Shown here piece by piece: positions 1-9,398 of a stretch of DNA of 30,892 nt. Position numbers and translations under genes: made by a program. Below the pieces are notes generated by a model. It searched no databases. It saw only the letters and a list, made by a program, of their open reading frames with translations, and had not been told where the DNA came from. Every line of letters starts with the position of its first letter. Position 1 is the first letter of the stretch. This stretch comes from Sulfitobacter sp. (GTDB taxonomy: Bacteria > Pseudomonadota > Alphaproteobacteria > Rhodobacterales > Rhodobacteraceae): NCBI GenBank assembly GCA_026421135.1, contig JAPKCR010000001.1, positions 1 through 30,892 on the forward strand, given 5' to 3'.

Positions 1-2
1 CG

Positions 3-1121
3 CTGGCGTTGATCACACGCGCCGCCGAAGGGTCGGCACGGGATGCAACGTCCTTGCTGGACCAGGCGATCAGCCACGGTGCCGGCGAGACAACTGCGAT
101 CCAAGTGCGCGCGATGCTGGGGCTGGCGGACCGTGGCCGTGTGCTGGACCTATTTGACATGATCCTGCGGGGTGATGCGGCGGGTGCCTTGAATGAGTTG
201 AGCAGCCAATATTCAGACGGGGCCGACCCGATGGCCGTGCTGCGCGACCTTGCAGAAATCACCCACTGGGTGTCGGTCGTTAAAATCACACCCGATGCTG
301 CCGAAGACCCGACCGTTTCGCCCGAAGAACGCAGTCGCGGCCTGACAATGGCCGAAACCTTGCCGATGCGCGTGCTCACGCGGTTATGGCAAATGCTGCT
401 CAAGGCACTGGACGAGGTCGCAAGCGCACCCAATGCGATGATGGCCGCTGAAATGGCAATCATCCGGTTGACCCACGTAGCTGACCTGCCCAGCCCGGAA
501 GAGTTGGTGCGCAAACTTGGCAATACCACACCACCCCCTGCTGCGACGCAATCACATGCCTCAACAGGCGGTGGCAGCGGTAGCGGCGGTGGCACCACAA
601 CCGCGATGGCAGGGCAGCATATTCAATCAGGCGGGTCGTCCGGTGCCACTATGATGGCAACCGCCCCCGCTATCGACCAAGCCCTCGCGCGGTTTCCCAG
701 CTTTGAGCATGTTGTGGAACTGATCCGCACCAACCGTGATGTAAAGCTGCTGGTCGAAGTCGAAAACACCGTGCGGCTTGCAGCATATCAACCAGGTCGA
801 ATTGAATTCACGCCAACCGATGCCGCGCCGCGCGACCTCGCTCAACGTCTCGGCACACGACTGCAACTATGGACCGGCAACCGCTGGGCGGTCATCATCG
901 TTGGCGACAGTGATACGAAAACCATCGCTGAAATTCGCGACGCCAAAGAAAATGCGCTGAAATCTCAGGCTGAAAGCCACCCCTTGATGCAGGCCGTTAT
1001 GGCCACATTTCCGGGTGCAAAAATCCTGTCGATCCGGACCCCGGAAGACATTGCAGCCGCCGCAGTCTCGGAAGCCCTGCCCGAAGTCGAAGACGAATGG
1101 GACCCTTTCGAGGACGACTAG
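3..1121 (+). CDS. dnaX: DNA polymerase III subunit gamma/tau, C-terminal part (5' truncated)
   Basis: The reading frame is open from the left edge, so only the C-terminal part of the clamp-loader ATPase is present. The first residues (ITRAAEGSARDATSLLDQAI) match the end of the AAA+ region of DnaX. The helical oligomerisation domain III follows, up to about residue 170. A Gly/Ser-rich linker (roughly residues 185-215) then leads to a tau-like C-terminal domain, and the protein ends in an acidic tail. In the clamp loader, DnaX opens and loads the sliding clamp, and the tau tail contacts polymerase and helicase. It is followed 79 nt later by ybaB and then recR, the usual bacterial order. No programmed frameshift signal lies in the visible part; the gamma/tau decision point would be upstream if it exists. 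The identification is firm, but the true start lies outside the window. Confidence 0.95.
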   Translation: MALITRAAEGSARDATSLLDQAISHGAGETTAIQVRAMLGLADRGRVLDLFDMILRGDAAGALNELSSQYSDGADPMAVLRDLAEITHWVSVVKITPDAAEDPTVSPEERSRGLTMAETLPMRVLTRLWQMLLKALDEVASAPNAMMAAEMAIIRLTHVADLPSPEELVRKLGNTTPPPAATQSHASTGGGSGSGGGTTTAMAGQHIQSGGSSGATMMATAPAIDQALARFPSFEHVVELIRTNRDVKLLVEVENTVRLAAYQPGRIEFTPTDAAPRDLAQRLGTRLQLWTGNRWAVIIVGDSDTKTIAEIRDAKENALKSQAESHPLMQAVMATFPGAKILSIRTPEDIAAAAVSEALPEVEDEWDPFEDD

Positions 1122-1200
1122 TGGCCAAACAGGCCGCCCCTTGTCCGACGGGCCGACAGTCCGCATATAACTTAAGACACGAAATTCAGGAGACGACACA

Positions 1201-1545
1201 ATGTTAAAAGGTTTGGGTGCCATGGGTGACATGGCCAAGATGATGAAAGCCGCGCAGGAAATGCAGGGCAAGATGGCGCAAATGCAAGAAGACATGCATA
1301 ACATCATCGTAGAAGGTGAATCCGGTGCGGGCCTTGTCAAAGCGACATGTACAGCCAAAGGCGAATTGAAATCGCTCGACATTGATCCTTCGATCTTTAA
1401 CAGCGACGACAAAGAGGTCGTAGAAGACCTGATCCTTGCCGCGATCAAAGATGCGCAATCCAAAGCCACCGATCGCGCACAATCCGAGATGAGTAAGCTT
1501 ACCGAAGGCATGGGCCTGCCCGCCGATATGAAGCTGCCGTTCTGA
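1201..1545 (+). CDS. ybaB: YbaB/EbfC family nucleoid-associated protein
   Basis: This is a 114-residue protein of the YbaB/EbfC family: small, dimeric, tweezer-like DNA-binding proteins thought to act in nucleoid organisation or recombination. The N-terminal Met-rich amphipathic helix (MLKGLGAMGDMAKMMKAAQE) and the later GLVKATCTAKGELKSLDI strand segment are family hallmarks, and the length is typical (about 105-115). The ATG is preceded by AGGAG seven to eight bases upstream. The gene lies between dnaX and recR on the same strand, the classic arrangement, and is probably co-transcribed with both. The exact biological role of the family is still loosely defined. Confidence 0.95.
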   Translation: MLKGLGAMGDMAKMMKAAQEMQGKMAQMQEDMHNIIVEGESGAGLVKATCTAKGELKSLDIDPSIFNSDDKEVVEDLILAAIKDAQSKATDRAQSEMSKLTEGMGLPADMKLPF

Positions 1546-1619
1546 TCTTGCCAAATGGGTCTAAATCCTCGTCGAAGTCCTAAAACCACTCTTTGAAGCA
1601 ACACGCGGAGCCCGTAGTT

Positions 1620-2213
1620 TTGAGCAGCACACGCGATATCGACGCGCTAATTGATCTGATGTCGAGGCTTCCAGGCCTTGGCCCCAGATCGGCGCGTCGC
1701 GCGGTGCTGCATTTGATCCGAAAACGCGCCCTGCTGCTGACCCCCCTTGCCGACATGATGCAGACAGTCGCCGTGACGGCGCGCGAATGTCTGAATTGCG
1801 GCAATGTGGGCACCAGTGATGTGTGCGATATCTGTTCGTCTGAAAAACGTGCCAATGGCGAACTTTGCGTCGTCGAAGACGTGGCAGACCTTTGGGCGAT
1901 GGAACGCTCGGGTGTCTTTAAAGGGCGCTATCATGTGTTGGGTGGTACCTTGTCAGCGCTTGATGCCATCGGACCGCAGGAGTTGCGAATTCCCCGTCTG
2001 ATTGACCGTGTGGCGACCGAAAACATCAGCGAGGTTATTCTAGCATTAAATGCCACCATCGACGGTCAGACCACCGCCCACTACATCGCTGATCAGCTTG
2101 ATGGCCAAGTTCGCCTGACATCATTGGCCCAAGGTGTGCCCATCGGCGGTGAGCTGGATTACCTTGACGATGGTACGATTACAGCGGCCATGCGGGCGCG
2201 CAAATCAATCTGA
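1620..2213 (+). CDS. recR: Recombination mediator protein RecR
   Basis: RecR works with RecO (and RecF) to load RecA on gapped DNA. The helix-hairpin-helix ([15 protein letters not shown]) is at the N-terminus. A four-cysteine zinc finger lies at about residues 57-72 (C-x2-C ... C-x2-C), and a Toprim domain follows ([16 protein letters not shown], then YHVLGG). No ATG is available. I chose TTG at 1620 because GGAG lies nine bases upstream and the resulting 197 residues fit the family length (about 198-201). A TTG at 1593 would add nine residues with no convincing ribosome-binding site. The gene is the third of the dnaX–ybaB–recR operon. Its last nine bases overlap the 3' end of the convergent gene on the other strand. 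Confidence 0.94.
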   Translation: MSSTRDIDALIDLMSRLPGLGPRSARRAVLHLIRKRALLLTPLADMMQTVAVTARECLNCGNVGTSDVCDICSSEKRANGELCVVEDVADLWAMERSGVFKGRYHVLGGTLSALDAIGPQELRIPRLIDRVATENISEVILALNATIDGQTTAHYIADQLDGQVRLTSLAQGVPIGGELDYLDDGTITAAMRARKSI

Positions 2214-3122
2214 TTTCTGGCGCAGTTTTGCCAAGGAAATCAGCGCTGCGTCCCGTTCCGCTTCCAATTCAGCGATACTGCGTCCGGCGGCCTCTTTCGC
2301 GACGCCCCTCACCAATTTTTCGCGCACGTCAGTAGTCAGGCTGGGATTGCCCAAATCTGCCCAGCGCTTTTCCTGACTGGCCCCGAGGTGGTCCAAATAC
2401 CCAGCCATACCGCCCGTGCCACCGCCCAGATGATAGGCCATATGAGCGCCCAGTACCGACCACCGCAGTCCGGGGCCGTTAACAAGCGCTTTGTCCACCG
2501 CGTCGACATCGGCGATCCCTTCGGCAACGATGTGCACGGCTTCGCGCCACAAAGCAGATGCAAGGCGGTTCGCGATATGACCGACAGCTTCTTTTTTCAG
2601 CCTGACGGGCACCGACCCCAGCCCTCTATAAAAGGCCTCAGCCCAGCCGACAATTGCGTCGTTTGTCCCGAAAACCTCGACTAGTGGCACCAGATGGGGC
2701 GGGTTGAACGGATGCGCGGTGATCAGACGTTGTGGGTGTTTCATGCCTACAGACAGATGCGACCACGGGTGCGCCGACGTGCTGGAGGCGATAATGACAT
2801 CATCCGCAACAAGCGCTTCGACCTGCGCATAGAGGTCTTGTTTTAACGGCACGCTTTCGGGTGCGTTTTCTTGCACCAATCGCACCCCCTGAACCGCCAT
2901 CCCAAGATCTGCGCAAAGCTGCAGTGACCCTTGTGGGCCAGTCGCCCCACCGATTTCATCCAATTGTGCCAAAGGTCCGGACACCCGTTCCTGAAAACCG
3001 GAAAGCACCTGCGGGTTTGGATCCCACGCGCGCACATCATGGCCCGCGCGTAAAAACAACGCGGTCCAACTGGCCCCAATCAGACCACAGCCCAAAACTG
3101 CGACAGAGGTTTTCTCGGACAT
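2205..3122 (-). CDS. 3-hydroxyacyl-CoA dehydrogenase family oxidoreductase (NAD-dependent)
   Basis: This 305-residue protein has an N-terminal Rossmann domain with GCGLIG at residues 11-16. It continues with [11 protein letters not shown] and [15 protein letters not shown], which carry the family's active-site His/Glu region. The C-terminal helical domain starts around [18 protein letters not shown]. This is the architecture of L-3-hydroxyacyl-CoA dehydrogenases and their relatives lambda-crystallin/L-gulonate 3-dehydrogenase and carnitine 3-dehydrogenase; I cannot tell the substrate from sequence. The start is the ATG at 3122, with an AAGGGA site about seven bases upstream; the TTG immediately before it is less likely. 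The gene is last in a three-gene minus-strand run with a histidine phosphatase (56-nt gap) and a class II aldolase-like gene. Its 3' end overlaps recR by nine bases. Confidence 0.85.
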   Translation of the reverse strand: MSEKTSVAVLGCGLIGASWTALFLRAGHDVRAWDPNPQVLSGFQERVSGPLAQLDEIGGATGPQGSLQLCADLGMAVQGVRLVQENAPESVPLKQDLYAQVEALVADDVIIASSTSAHPWSHLSVGMKHPQRLITAHPFNPPHLVPLVEVFGTNDAIVGWAEAFYRGLGSVPVRLKKEAVGHIANRLASALWREAVHIVAEGIADVDAVDKALVNGPGLRWSVLGAHMAYHLGGGTGGMAGYLDHLGASQEKRWADLGNPSLTTDVREKLVRGVAKEAAGRSIAELEAERDAALISLAKLRQKSD

Positions 3123-3178
3123 CAATGGTCCCTTTGCAAAATCAACGCACTGTCGTGCAGCGGAAAACTTGCATTGCC

Positions 3179-3766
3179 CTAAACAACTGTATCCAGCTCA
3201 AGCACTGTCTCAACGCCGTTCTCAAGAACATAGACGCATCCCTGACGGTTTGTCAGCTGTCCCAACTCGGGTCGGCTGAGGCCGCACAATTCGCCGCGCA
3301 GCAACTGACCGCTAAGGCCATGGGCTACGATCACGGTGGGTTGTGTCAGCGTCGCAACAAAATCCCGAACCCGGGCCTGAAATGTATCAAACCCCTCGCC
3401 CCCCGGTGCGGCTGCATAAAACTCTATGTGGGGACTGTGCGGTGTTATGCCTTCGGGCAGGTTCTTGAATATATCCGCACGCAAATGGCCTTCCCAGTCA
3501 CCTGCAAAAACTTCCTTCAGGCGGTCATCGGTTTCATAATCCCGTCCGTTCAGCGCGATATCCGCTGTCTGTCGCGTGCGCTTTAACGGCGACACAATAC
3601 AGGGTGGATTGTGCGCAAGAATAGGAGCCATCAGTCGCGATTGCTGATGTGCATGCTGGACCCCTCGCGGCGAAAGCACCGATTCGGTTTGCCCCTGAAC
3701 GCGCCCTTCGGCGTTCCATTCGGTCTCACCGTGACGCAAGAACCAGACCTTGGGATAGGATTTCAT
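3179..3766 (-). CDS. Histidine phosphatase family protein (phosphoglycerate mutase-like)
   Basis: This 195-residue protein carries the RHGETEWN signature right after the N-terminal strand; its His is the residue phosphorylated during catalysis. The second catalytic His sits in IVAHGLSGQLLRGEL, and SPLKRTRQTADI matches the conserved SxLxRxxxTA region. It is a cytosolic small-molecule phosphatase or mutase of the histidine phosphatase superfamily, with unknown substrate. The start is ATG 3766, just before the first strand and after AAGG about ten bases upstream; the longer open frame to 3823 adds residues that look non-native. It lies between the aldolase-like gene (115-nt gap) and the dehydrogenase, so a shared transcript is likely but not proven. 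Confidence 0.85.
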   Translation of the reverse strand: MKSYPKVWFLRHGETEWNAEGRVQGQTESVLSPRGVQHAHQQSRLMAPILAHNPPCIVSPLKRTRQTADIALNGRDYETDDRLKEVFAGDWEGHLRADIFKNLPEGITPHSPHIEFYAAAPGGEGFDTFQARVRDFVATLTQPTVIVAHGLSGQLLRGELCGLSRPELGQLTNRQGCVYVLENGVETVLELDTVV

Positions 3767-3881
3767 CGTCAGATGACCTTTCAAAAATGCTATTTGAGCG
3801 CAGTCTGACCGATGACGGCCCAAAGGCCAAGTCGATGATGTCGCCGTGCCAAGCGTATTGCCGGCGCGGCGGCTAGAGTTC

Positions 3882-4709
3882 TTAGCTGTCGTAACCCGGA
3901 TTGGTGCGCTTTAGCTTGCGCATCAAACCCGGCCAAACCAGATTGTCCCCCGATCCTGGAGTGAACGCGCCCGCTGCTTGGCTGGCTACCAAATCGGCCA
4001 TGTCTTGGGTTTCTTCGTGCAGGTGTTCTGCGCTGCCTGCAGCTTGGGCAAAAATTTGGGTTTTGCAGGCGTTTTCAAGGAAATACATCCGCAAAAAGGC
4101 CAGTGCACAGTTCGGCCCAACCGTCAGCGTGCCGTGATTGCGCAGCATCAGCAGGTTTTTGTCGCCGATGTCATTCACAATTCGATCGCGTTCATCAAGG
4201 TTCAGCGCGATACCTTCGTAATCGTGGTAGGCTAGGTCGTTGTTCACAATCATCGAGAATTGCGTATAGCGGCGCAGACCGCCTTTTTGCACTGACACCG
4301 CCACACCATAGGGCGTGTGCACATGAATCACACAGCCGGCGTCATGGCGCGCGGCGTGGATGGCCGAGTGAATAGTGAACCCCGCCGGATTGATAAAATA
4401 CGGCGTTTCCTGACAAATATTGCCGTCCAGATCGATCTTTACCAGCGCCGATGCTGTCATTTCATCGAACATCAAGCCGTAGGGGTTGATCAGGAACCGT
4501 TCCTGCCCATCCTCGTCCGGCAAGCGGGCCGAGATGTGGGTGAACACCAGATCGGTCCATCCGTGCAGTGCGCACAGTCTATAAGTCGCGGCCAGTTCGC
4601 AGCGCAATTTCCATTCTGCCTCAGACACTTTGCCCTTAAGGCTCGGCAAATCAGCGGGATCGGGAATGTCAAAACCCGTTCCCCGTTGCAGCGCTGATTG
4701 ATCATTCAT
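3882..4709 (-). CDS. Class II aldolase/adducin family protein
   Basis: This 275-residue protein has the class II aldolase/adducin fold. FTHISARLPD lies near the N-terminus, the zinc-binding HVH in CVIHVHTPYGVAVS, and a third His in LMLRNHGTLTVG. Family members are zinc-dependent aldolases or epimerases (fuculose-phosphate aldolase, ribulose-phosphate epimerase), and many environmental paralogues have no known substrate. The ATG at 4709 follows a strong AGGAG six to seven bases upstream. It is the first gene of a minus-strand run with a histidine phosphatase and a 3-hydroxyacyl-CoA-dehydrogenase-type protein, which suggests catabolism of a small hydroxy acid or sugar acid; that is inference. 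It is divergent from icd across a 180-nt intergenic region that must hold both promoters. Confidence 0.87.
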   Translation of the reverse strand: MNDQSALQRGTGFDIPDPADLPSLKGKVSEAEWKLRCELAATYRLCALHGWTDLVFTHISARLPDEDGQERFLINPYGLMFDEMTASALVKIDLDGNICQETPYFINPAGFTIHSAIHAARHDAGCVIHVHTPYGVAVSVQKGGLRRYTQFSMIVNNDLAYHDYEGIALNLDERDRIVNDIGDKNLLMLRNHGTLTVGPNCALAFLRMYFLENACKTQIFAQAAGSAEHLHEETQDMADLVASQAAGAFTPGSGDNLVWPGLMRKLKRTNPGYDS

Positions 4710-4889
4710 CGGTCACTCCTCCCTTAAAGTTGGGGAACTATAGCGCGGCAAAGGGTGGCCGAGGCAAGCGCCATTCCCAGAAGACCCGCTGTCGTTCCCA
4801 CAAATTAACAGTATATCTTGCGCAGTTGAGGTGGATATTTCTGCTTTAGTGTACTATCGCATACCAAACTTCCTGAAAGGCTTGAAACC

Positions 4890-7103
4890 ATGGCTGATAC
4901 GAACACTCCTGACATCATTTACACCAAGGTCGACGAGGCACCCGAGCTGGCGTCCTATTCCTTGCTGCCAATCATCCGCAGCTTTGCCAATGCGGCAGGC
5001 GTGTCGGTTGGTACGCGCGACATCTCGCTGGCTGGTCGTATTCTGGCGGCCTTTCCTGACGCGCTGACCGCTGATCAAAAGCAATCAGATGATCTGGCCG
5101 CGATGGGTGACCTGGTGAAAACACCTGATGCCAACGTGATCAAGCTGCCCAACATCTCGGCTTCGGTTCCGCAGTTGGTTGCCGCCGTCAAGGAACTGCA
5201 GTCCCAAGGCTACGCCCTGCCCGACTATCCCGAAGCCCCAAGCACCGACGCTGAAAAAAAGGTCCGCGCCGCCTATGACGCGATCAAGGGATCGGCTGTA
5301 AACCCCGTGCTGCGCGAGGGCAACTCTGACCGCCGCGCTGCGACTGCGGTTAAGAAATATGCGATGGCCAACCCGCATTCGATGGGCACATGGTCCAAGG
5401 ACAGCAAAACCAAAGTATCCGCCATGTCCGGCGGTGATTTCTTTTCCAACGAGAAATCCCTGACACTGACGGACGCCCAAGCCGGTGCCGCTAGAATCGT
5501 TCATGTTGCGGCTGACGGGTCCGAGACCGTGCTGAAAGACGGCGTGACTTTCCCTGCGGGCACAGTGGTCGACACAACGTTCATGTCTGCGAAGGCGCTG
5601 GATAAATTTCTGGCCGAGCAGATCGAAGAAACCAAGAAAGACGGCACGCTGTTCTCGTTGCACATGAAAGCGACGATGATGAAGGTTTCGGACCCGATCA
5701 TTTTCGGCCACGCTGTGCGCGAATTCCTAAAGCCCGTGTTCGAAAAATATGGCGACGAACTGAAGGCCGCAGGCGTGAACCCGAACGCCGGTATTGGCGA
5801 CATGATGGCCCGGATCGAGGACAACGCCGAGATCAAGCAAGCGGTCAAAGATGCAATGGCGTCGCGTCCACCGATGTATATGGTCAACTCTGACAAGGGC
5901 ATCACCAACCTTCACGTCCCGTCTGACGTGATCATCGACGCGTCCATGCCCGCGCTGATCCGAGCAGGCGGCAAGGGCTGGGGCCCGGACAATAAGGAAC
6001 ACGACACAAATTGCGTGATCCCTGACAATTCCTATGCCCCCGTCTATGACGAAAGCATCAAATATTTCAAAGAAACCGGCGCGCTGGACCCGACAACTTC
6101 GGGTACTGTGCAGAACATCGGTTTGATGGCCCAAAAGGCCGAAGAATACGGCTCGCACCCCACCACGTTTGAAATCCCAACCGATGGCACGGTCAAGATG
6201 ATCGCGGCCAATGGCGATGTGATTTCCGAACATAGCGTTGAGGCGAATGACATCTGGCGCGCCGCATCGGCCCGCAAAGCGCCTATCGAAGACTGGGTGC
6301 AACTGGCCATCGACCGCCAAAAAGCTGAAGGCTGCGAAGCGATTTTCTGGCTGGACGCAGACCGCGCCCATGACGCCGAGTTGATCGCCTATGTAAAGCC
6401 AATACTCGAAGCGAAAGGCGTGGCTGACAAGTTTCAGATAATGTCCCCAGCCAAGGCCACACGTCAAACGCTCGAGACGATCCGCACAGGGGCGAACTCA
6501 ATCGCAATTACCGGAAACGTTCTGCGCGACTATCTGACCGATTTGTTCCCGATCTTGGAACTGGGCACATCGGCCAAAATGCTGTCGATTGTGAAACTGA
6601 TGCAGGGCGGTGGTTTGTTTGAAACTGGTGCCGGTGGGTCTGCGCCCAAGCACGTTCAGCAATTGGTCGAAGAAAACCACTTGCGCTGGGATTCGCTGGG
6701 CGAATTCTGCGCCTTGGGTGAAAGCCTCAAGTTCTTGGCCGATCAAAAGGACAACGAAAAAGCGCGGATACTGGGCAAGGCAGTTGACGATGCGACGCAA
6801 GGCATCCTCGACAATAACAAATCCCCATCGCGTAAAGTCGGTCAGCCCGACAACCGCGCCAGCCACTACTATTTCGCGCTGTATTGGGCACAAGCACTGG
6901 CCGCACAAACCGGCGATGCCGATTTGGCCAAGCACTTTGCCCCTATTGCGGAAAAGCTGGCAGCAAATGAGGACAAGATCATGGCCGAACTGGCCGAGGT
7001 CCAAGGCAAAGCGGTTGATTTGGGCGGATACTTCCATTCCGATCCGGAAAAAACCGAAGCTGTCATGCGCCCCTCAGCCACATTGAACGCCATCATCGGC
7101 TAA
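4890..7103 (+). CDS. icd: NADP-dependent isocitrate dehydrogenase, monomeric type
   Basis: This 737-residue protein is the large monomeric NADP-isocitrate dehydrogenase (IDH family distinct from the roughly 400-residue dimeric enzyme). It converts isocitrate to 2-oxoglutarate with NADPH formation in the TCA cycle. The N-terminus ([20 protein letters not shown]), the internal [19 protein letters not shown] region, and the segment from [20 protein letters not shown] onward are typical, and the length matches the usual 735-745. The ATG at 4890 follows AAAGG about nine bases upstream. It is a single-gene unit: divergent from the aldolase-like gene on the left and closed by a hairpin-plus-T terminator on the right. 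Nothing unusual was noted beyond the choice of the monomeric isozyme. Confidence 0.96.
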   Translation: MADTNTPDIIYTKVDEAPELASYSLLPIIRSFANAAGVSVGTRDISLAGRILAAFPDALTADQKQSDDLAAMGDLVKTPDANVIKLPNISASVPQLVAAVKELQSQGYALPDYPEAPSTDAEKKVRAAYDAIKGSAVNPVLREGNSDRRAATAVKKYAMANPHSMGTWSKDSKTKVSAMSGGDFFSNEKSLTLTDAQAGAARIVHVAADGSETVLKDGVTFPAGTVVDTTFMSAKALDKFLAEQIEETKKDGTLFSLHMKATMMKVSDPIIFGHAVREFLKPVFEKYGDELKAAGVNPNAGIGDMMARIEDNAEIKQAVKDAMASRPPMYMVNSDKGITNLHVPSDVIIDASMPALIRAGGKGWGPDNKEHDTNCVIPDNSYAPVYDESIKYFKETGALDPTTSGTVQNIGLMAQKAEEYGSHPTTFEIPTDGTVKMIAANGDVISEHSVEANDIWRAASARKAPIEDWVQLAIDRQKAEGCEAIFWLDADRAHDAELIAYVKPILEAKGVADKFQIMSPAKATRQTLETIRTGANSIAITGNVLRDYLTDLFPILELGTSAKMLSIVKLMQGGGLFETGAGGSAPKHVQQLVEENHLRWDSLGEFCALGESLKFLADQKDNEKARILGKAVDDATQGILDNNKSPSRKVGQPDNRASHYYFALYWAQALAAQTGDADLAKHFAPIAEKLAANEDKIMAELAEVQGKAVDLGGYFHSDPEKTEAVMRPSATLNAIIG

Positions 7104-7111
7104 ACGAAATC

Positions 7112-7150
7112 GCCCTGTCCCTTGCTAAAAAGGGGCGGGGCTTTTCCTTT
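7112..7150 (+). terminator. Rho-independent terminator after icd
   Basis: A 12-bp stem runs from 7112 to 7123 and from 7130 to 7141, with a six-base loop GCTAAA. It is fully paired if two G-U wobbles are allowed. It is followed directly by TTTTCCTTT and begins nine bases after the icd stop codon, so it should end the icd transcript before the sugar-nucleotide block. Confidence 0.88.
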
Positions 7151-7312
7151 CAGGCGGCAAGTGTGCCCAATGTTTCGACGACCCTGCCCCCGGGAAGCCT
7201 ATTTTCGTGCATGGGAATCGCCAATCTGCGCCAATGAACCTGACGCATAGGTTTGCCAGCGCCCTCATATCCTGATTAAACAACAAATAGCCCTGCACAC
7301 ACACGGGGTCGC

Positions 7313-7318
7313 TATAAT
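7313..7318 (+). promoter_or_regulatory. Possible -10 box for the gmd operon
   Basis: A perfect TATAAT lies 25 bases upstream of the chosen gmd start. No good -35 hexamer is visible at 16-18 bases spacing, so this rests on the -10 match and its position after the icd terminator. It would give a leader of roughly 20 nt. Confidence 0.35.
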
Positions 7319-7343
7319 GTTGACGGCAGAAACGGGGGTCATC

Positions 7344-8465
7344 ATGACCAAACGCGCACTTATCACCGGGATTACAGGCCAGGACGGGTCCTATCTGGCA
7401 GAGTTCTTGCTGGAAAAAGGCTATGAGGTGCACGGGATCAAACGGCGTGCGTCGTCGTTGAACACGCAGCGGATTGACCACATTTTCCAAGATCCCCACG
7501 AGGCAGACCCGAAACTGCACCTGCATTATGGCGATCTGACCGACAGTTCGAACCTGACGCGAATTCTCAGCGAAGTGCAGCCCGACGAGGTCTATAACCT
7601 TGGCGCGCAAAGCCACGTGGCAGTCAGCTTTGAAGCGCCCGAGTATACGGCAGACGTGGATGCAACTGGCGCTTTGCGCCTACATGAGGCGATCCGCTTC
7701 TTGGGTCTTGAGAAGAAAACAAAATTTTACCAAGCATCGACTTCGGAATTGTATGGTCTTGTGCAAGAAACCCCGCAAACCGAAACCACGCCTTTCCATC
7801 CCCGCAGCCCTTATGCGGTGGCGAAGATGTACGCCTATTGGATCACGGTAAACTACCGCGAAGCATACGGCATGTATGCGTGCAACGGCATCCTGTTTAA
7901 CCATGAATCCCCCCGGCGCGGCGAAACATTTGTCACCCGCAAGATCACCCGCGGTATGGCGAACATCGCGCAAGGTCTGGATACCTGTCTGTACATGGGC
8001 AACATCGATGCACTGCGCGACTGGGGCCACGCCAAGGACTACGTGCGGATGCAATGGATGATGTTGCAGCAAGATGTGCCGGATGATTTTGTGATTGCCA
8101 CAGGCGTGCAATATTCGGTGCGCCAGTTCATTTCTTGGTCCGCCGCCGAGTTGGGGATCACCCTGAGGTTCGAGGGGGAAGGCATCAATGAGCGCGCCAT
8201 CGTGGACAGCATCAAGGGCGACGACGCCCCCGGCGTCAAACCCGGTGATGTTGTTCTGAAGATTGACCCAAAATATTTCCGCCCTGCCGAGGTGGAAACC
8301 TTGCTGGGGTCGCCCGCCAAAGCCAAAGCCAAACTGGGATGGGAGCCGCAGATCACCACTCAGGAAATGTGCGCCGAAATGGTCAAGAGCGATCTTAGAA
8401 TTGCCAAACGTGCGCGCCTGCTGGTCGACCACGGTTTTGATGCGTTCATCGCACACGAGGATTAA
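7344..8465 (+). CDS. gmd: GDP-mannose 4,6-dehydratase
   Basis: This 373-residue enzyme is an extended short-chain dehydrogenase. It opens with [19 protein letters not shown] (glycine-rich NADP site), followed by [11 protein letters not shown] and the YxxxK catalytic pair in [11 protein letters not shown]. Gmd converts GDP-D-mannose to GDP-4-keto-6-deoxy-D-mannose, the branch point to fucose, rhamnose, perosamine and colitose. The start at 7344 gives the family N-terminus; the ATG at 7317 would overlap the putative -10 box. The stop is only three bases before the next start, so it is tightly coupled to the colC/fcl-type gene. With the colD-type gene and manC nearby, its product is most likely channelled to GDP-colitose. 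Confidence 0.95.
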   Translation: MTKRALITGITGQDGSYLAEFLLEKGYEVHGIKRRASSLNTQRIDHIFQDPHEADPKLHLHYGDLTDSSNLTRILSEVQPDEVYNLGAQSHVAVSFEAPEYTADVDATGALRLHEAIRFLGLEKKTKFYQASTSELYGLVQETPQTETTPFHPRSPYAVAKMYAYWITVNYREAYGMYACNGILFNHESPRRGETFVTRKITRGMANIAQGLDTCLYMGNIDALRDWGHAKDYVRMQWMMLQQDVPDDFVIATGVQYSVRQFISWSAAELGITLRFEGEGINERAIVDSIKGDDAPGVKPGDVVLKIDPKYFRPAEVETLLGSPAKAKAKLGWEPQITTQEMCAEMVKSDLRIAKRARLLVDHGFDAFIAHED

Positions 8466-8468
8466 TCC

Positions 8469-9398
8469 ATGTCAGGGAAACTTTTCCTCACTGGCGGTTC
8501 CGGTATGGTTGGACGAAATGTCCAAGATCATGCCGCCGCCGCGAATTGGCAAATTATTGCCCCGTCAAGTCGCGAGCTGGATCTGATGAACAGTGCCGCT
8601 GTGGCTGAGTTTATCAAGTCAGTGCAGCCTGATCTTATTGTCCATTCCGCAGGTAAGGTCGGCGGGATCCGCGCCAATATGGCTGAGCCTGTCGCCTTTC
8701 TGGATCGCAACATAACCATTGGCCGCAACGTGATCATGGGGGCCTATGAGGCTGGTGTGAAGCAGCTGATCAATCTGGGTTCCACCTGCATTTACCCCCG
8801 CGCCGCCGCCAATCCGCTAAGCGAGGATTTGTTGCTGACAGGCGAACTTGAGCCCACGAATGAGGGCTATGCAATCGCAAAAATCTTTGCGCTGCGGTTG
8901 TGCCAGTACATCCGTAGCGAAGACCCAACCTTTCAGTATAAGACGCTGATCCCTTGCAATCTTTTCGGGCCATATGACAAGTTCGATCCGCAGGTGTCGC
9001 ATTTGTTGCCAGCGATAATCCAAAAGGTGCATGATGCCCAACTGGCAGGTGATCCGACGGTTGAAATCTGGGGTGACGGCTTGGCCCGACGCGAATTTAT
9101 GTATTCTGCCGATCTGGCCGATGTGGTGTTTCGTGCAGCCGGTGACATCGAAAACATACCCGATCTGATGAACGTCGGCGTGGGCCAAGATCACAGCATC
9201 AACGACTATTATGCGACCGTCGCGCGGGTCATCGGTTGGCAAGGCAGCTTTACCCATGACTTAAGCAAGCCCACTGGCATGGCCCGCAAGTTATCCGATA
9301 CATCGCGCCAGACCGCATGGGGATGGCAGCCTCAAACCTCTCTCGAGGATGGCATTACCAAGACCTATCAATACTATCTGGAGACATCAAAATCATGA
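8469..9398 (+). CDS. colC: GDP-L-colitose synthase / GDP-L-fucose synthase-type epimerase-reductase
   Basis: This 309-residue extended SDR opens with LFLTGGSGMVGRNV (NADP site). It has the catalytic Ser/Cys in LGSTCIYPRAA, YxxxK in GYAIAKIF and the conserved His in DPQVSHLLPAII. These are the residues used by GDP-fucose synthase (Fcl/WcaG) for 3,5-epimerisation and 4-reduction. ColC, the colitose enzyme, is a close homologue that epimerises C5 and reduces C4 of the 3-deoxy intermediate. Stretches such as FQYKTLIPCNLFG and FTHDLSKPTGMARKL look more like ColC than Fcl from memory. A ColD-type gene overlapping its stop by ATGA also favours colitose. The symbol is therefore tentative, and GDP-L-fucose output cannot be excluded. 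A GAGGAT site lies just upstream of the ATG. Confidence 0.85.
   Translation: MSGKLFLTGGSGMVGRNVQDHAAAANWQIIAPSSRELDLMNSAAVAEFIKSVQPDLIVHSAGKVGGIRANMAEPVAFLDRNITIGRNVIMGAYEAGVKQLINLGSTCIYPRAAANPLSEDLLLTGELEPTNEGYAIAKIFALRLCQYIRSEDPTFQYKTLIPCNLFGPYDKFDPQVSHLLPAIIQKVHDAQLAGDPTVEIWGDGLARREFMYSADLADVVFRAAGDIENIPDLMNVGVGQDHSINDYYATVARVIGWQGSFTHDLSKPTGMARKLSDTSRQTAWGWQPQTSLEDGITKTYQYYLETSKS

Noticed and set aside
867..1604. 245-codon minus-strand frame across the dnaX end and ybaB
   Set aside because: It lies opposite two firmly identified genes, and its translation has no recognisable domain.
5727..6467. 246-codon minus-strand frame inside icd
   Set aside because: It is antisense to the monomeric isocitrate dehydrogenase and rich in His/Arg/Val/Gly as expected of a shadow frame.
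7317..7343. Longer gmd start at 7317
   Set aside because: The ATG overlaps a TATAAT box, and the added nine residues are not part of the family N-terminus.
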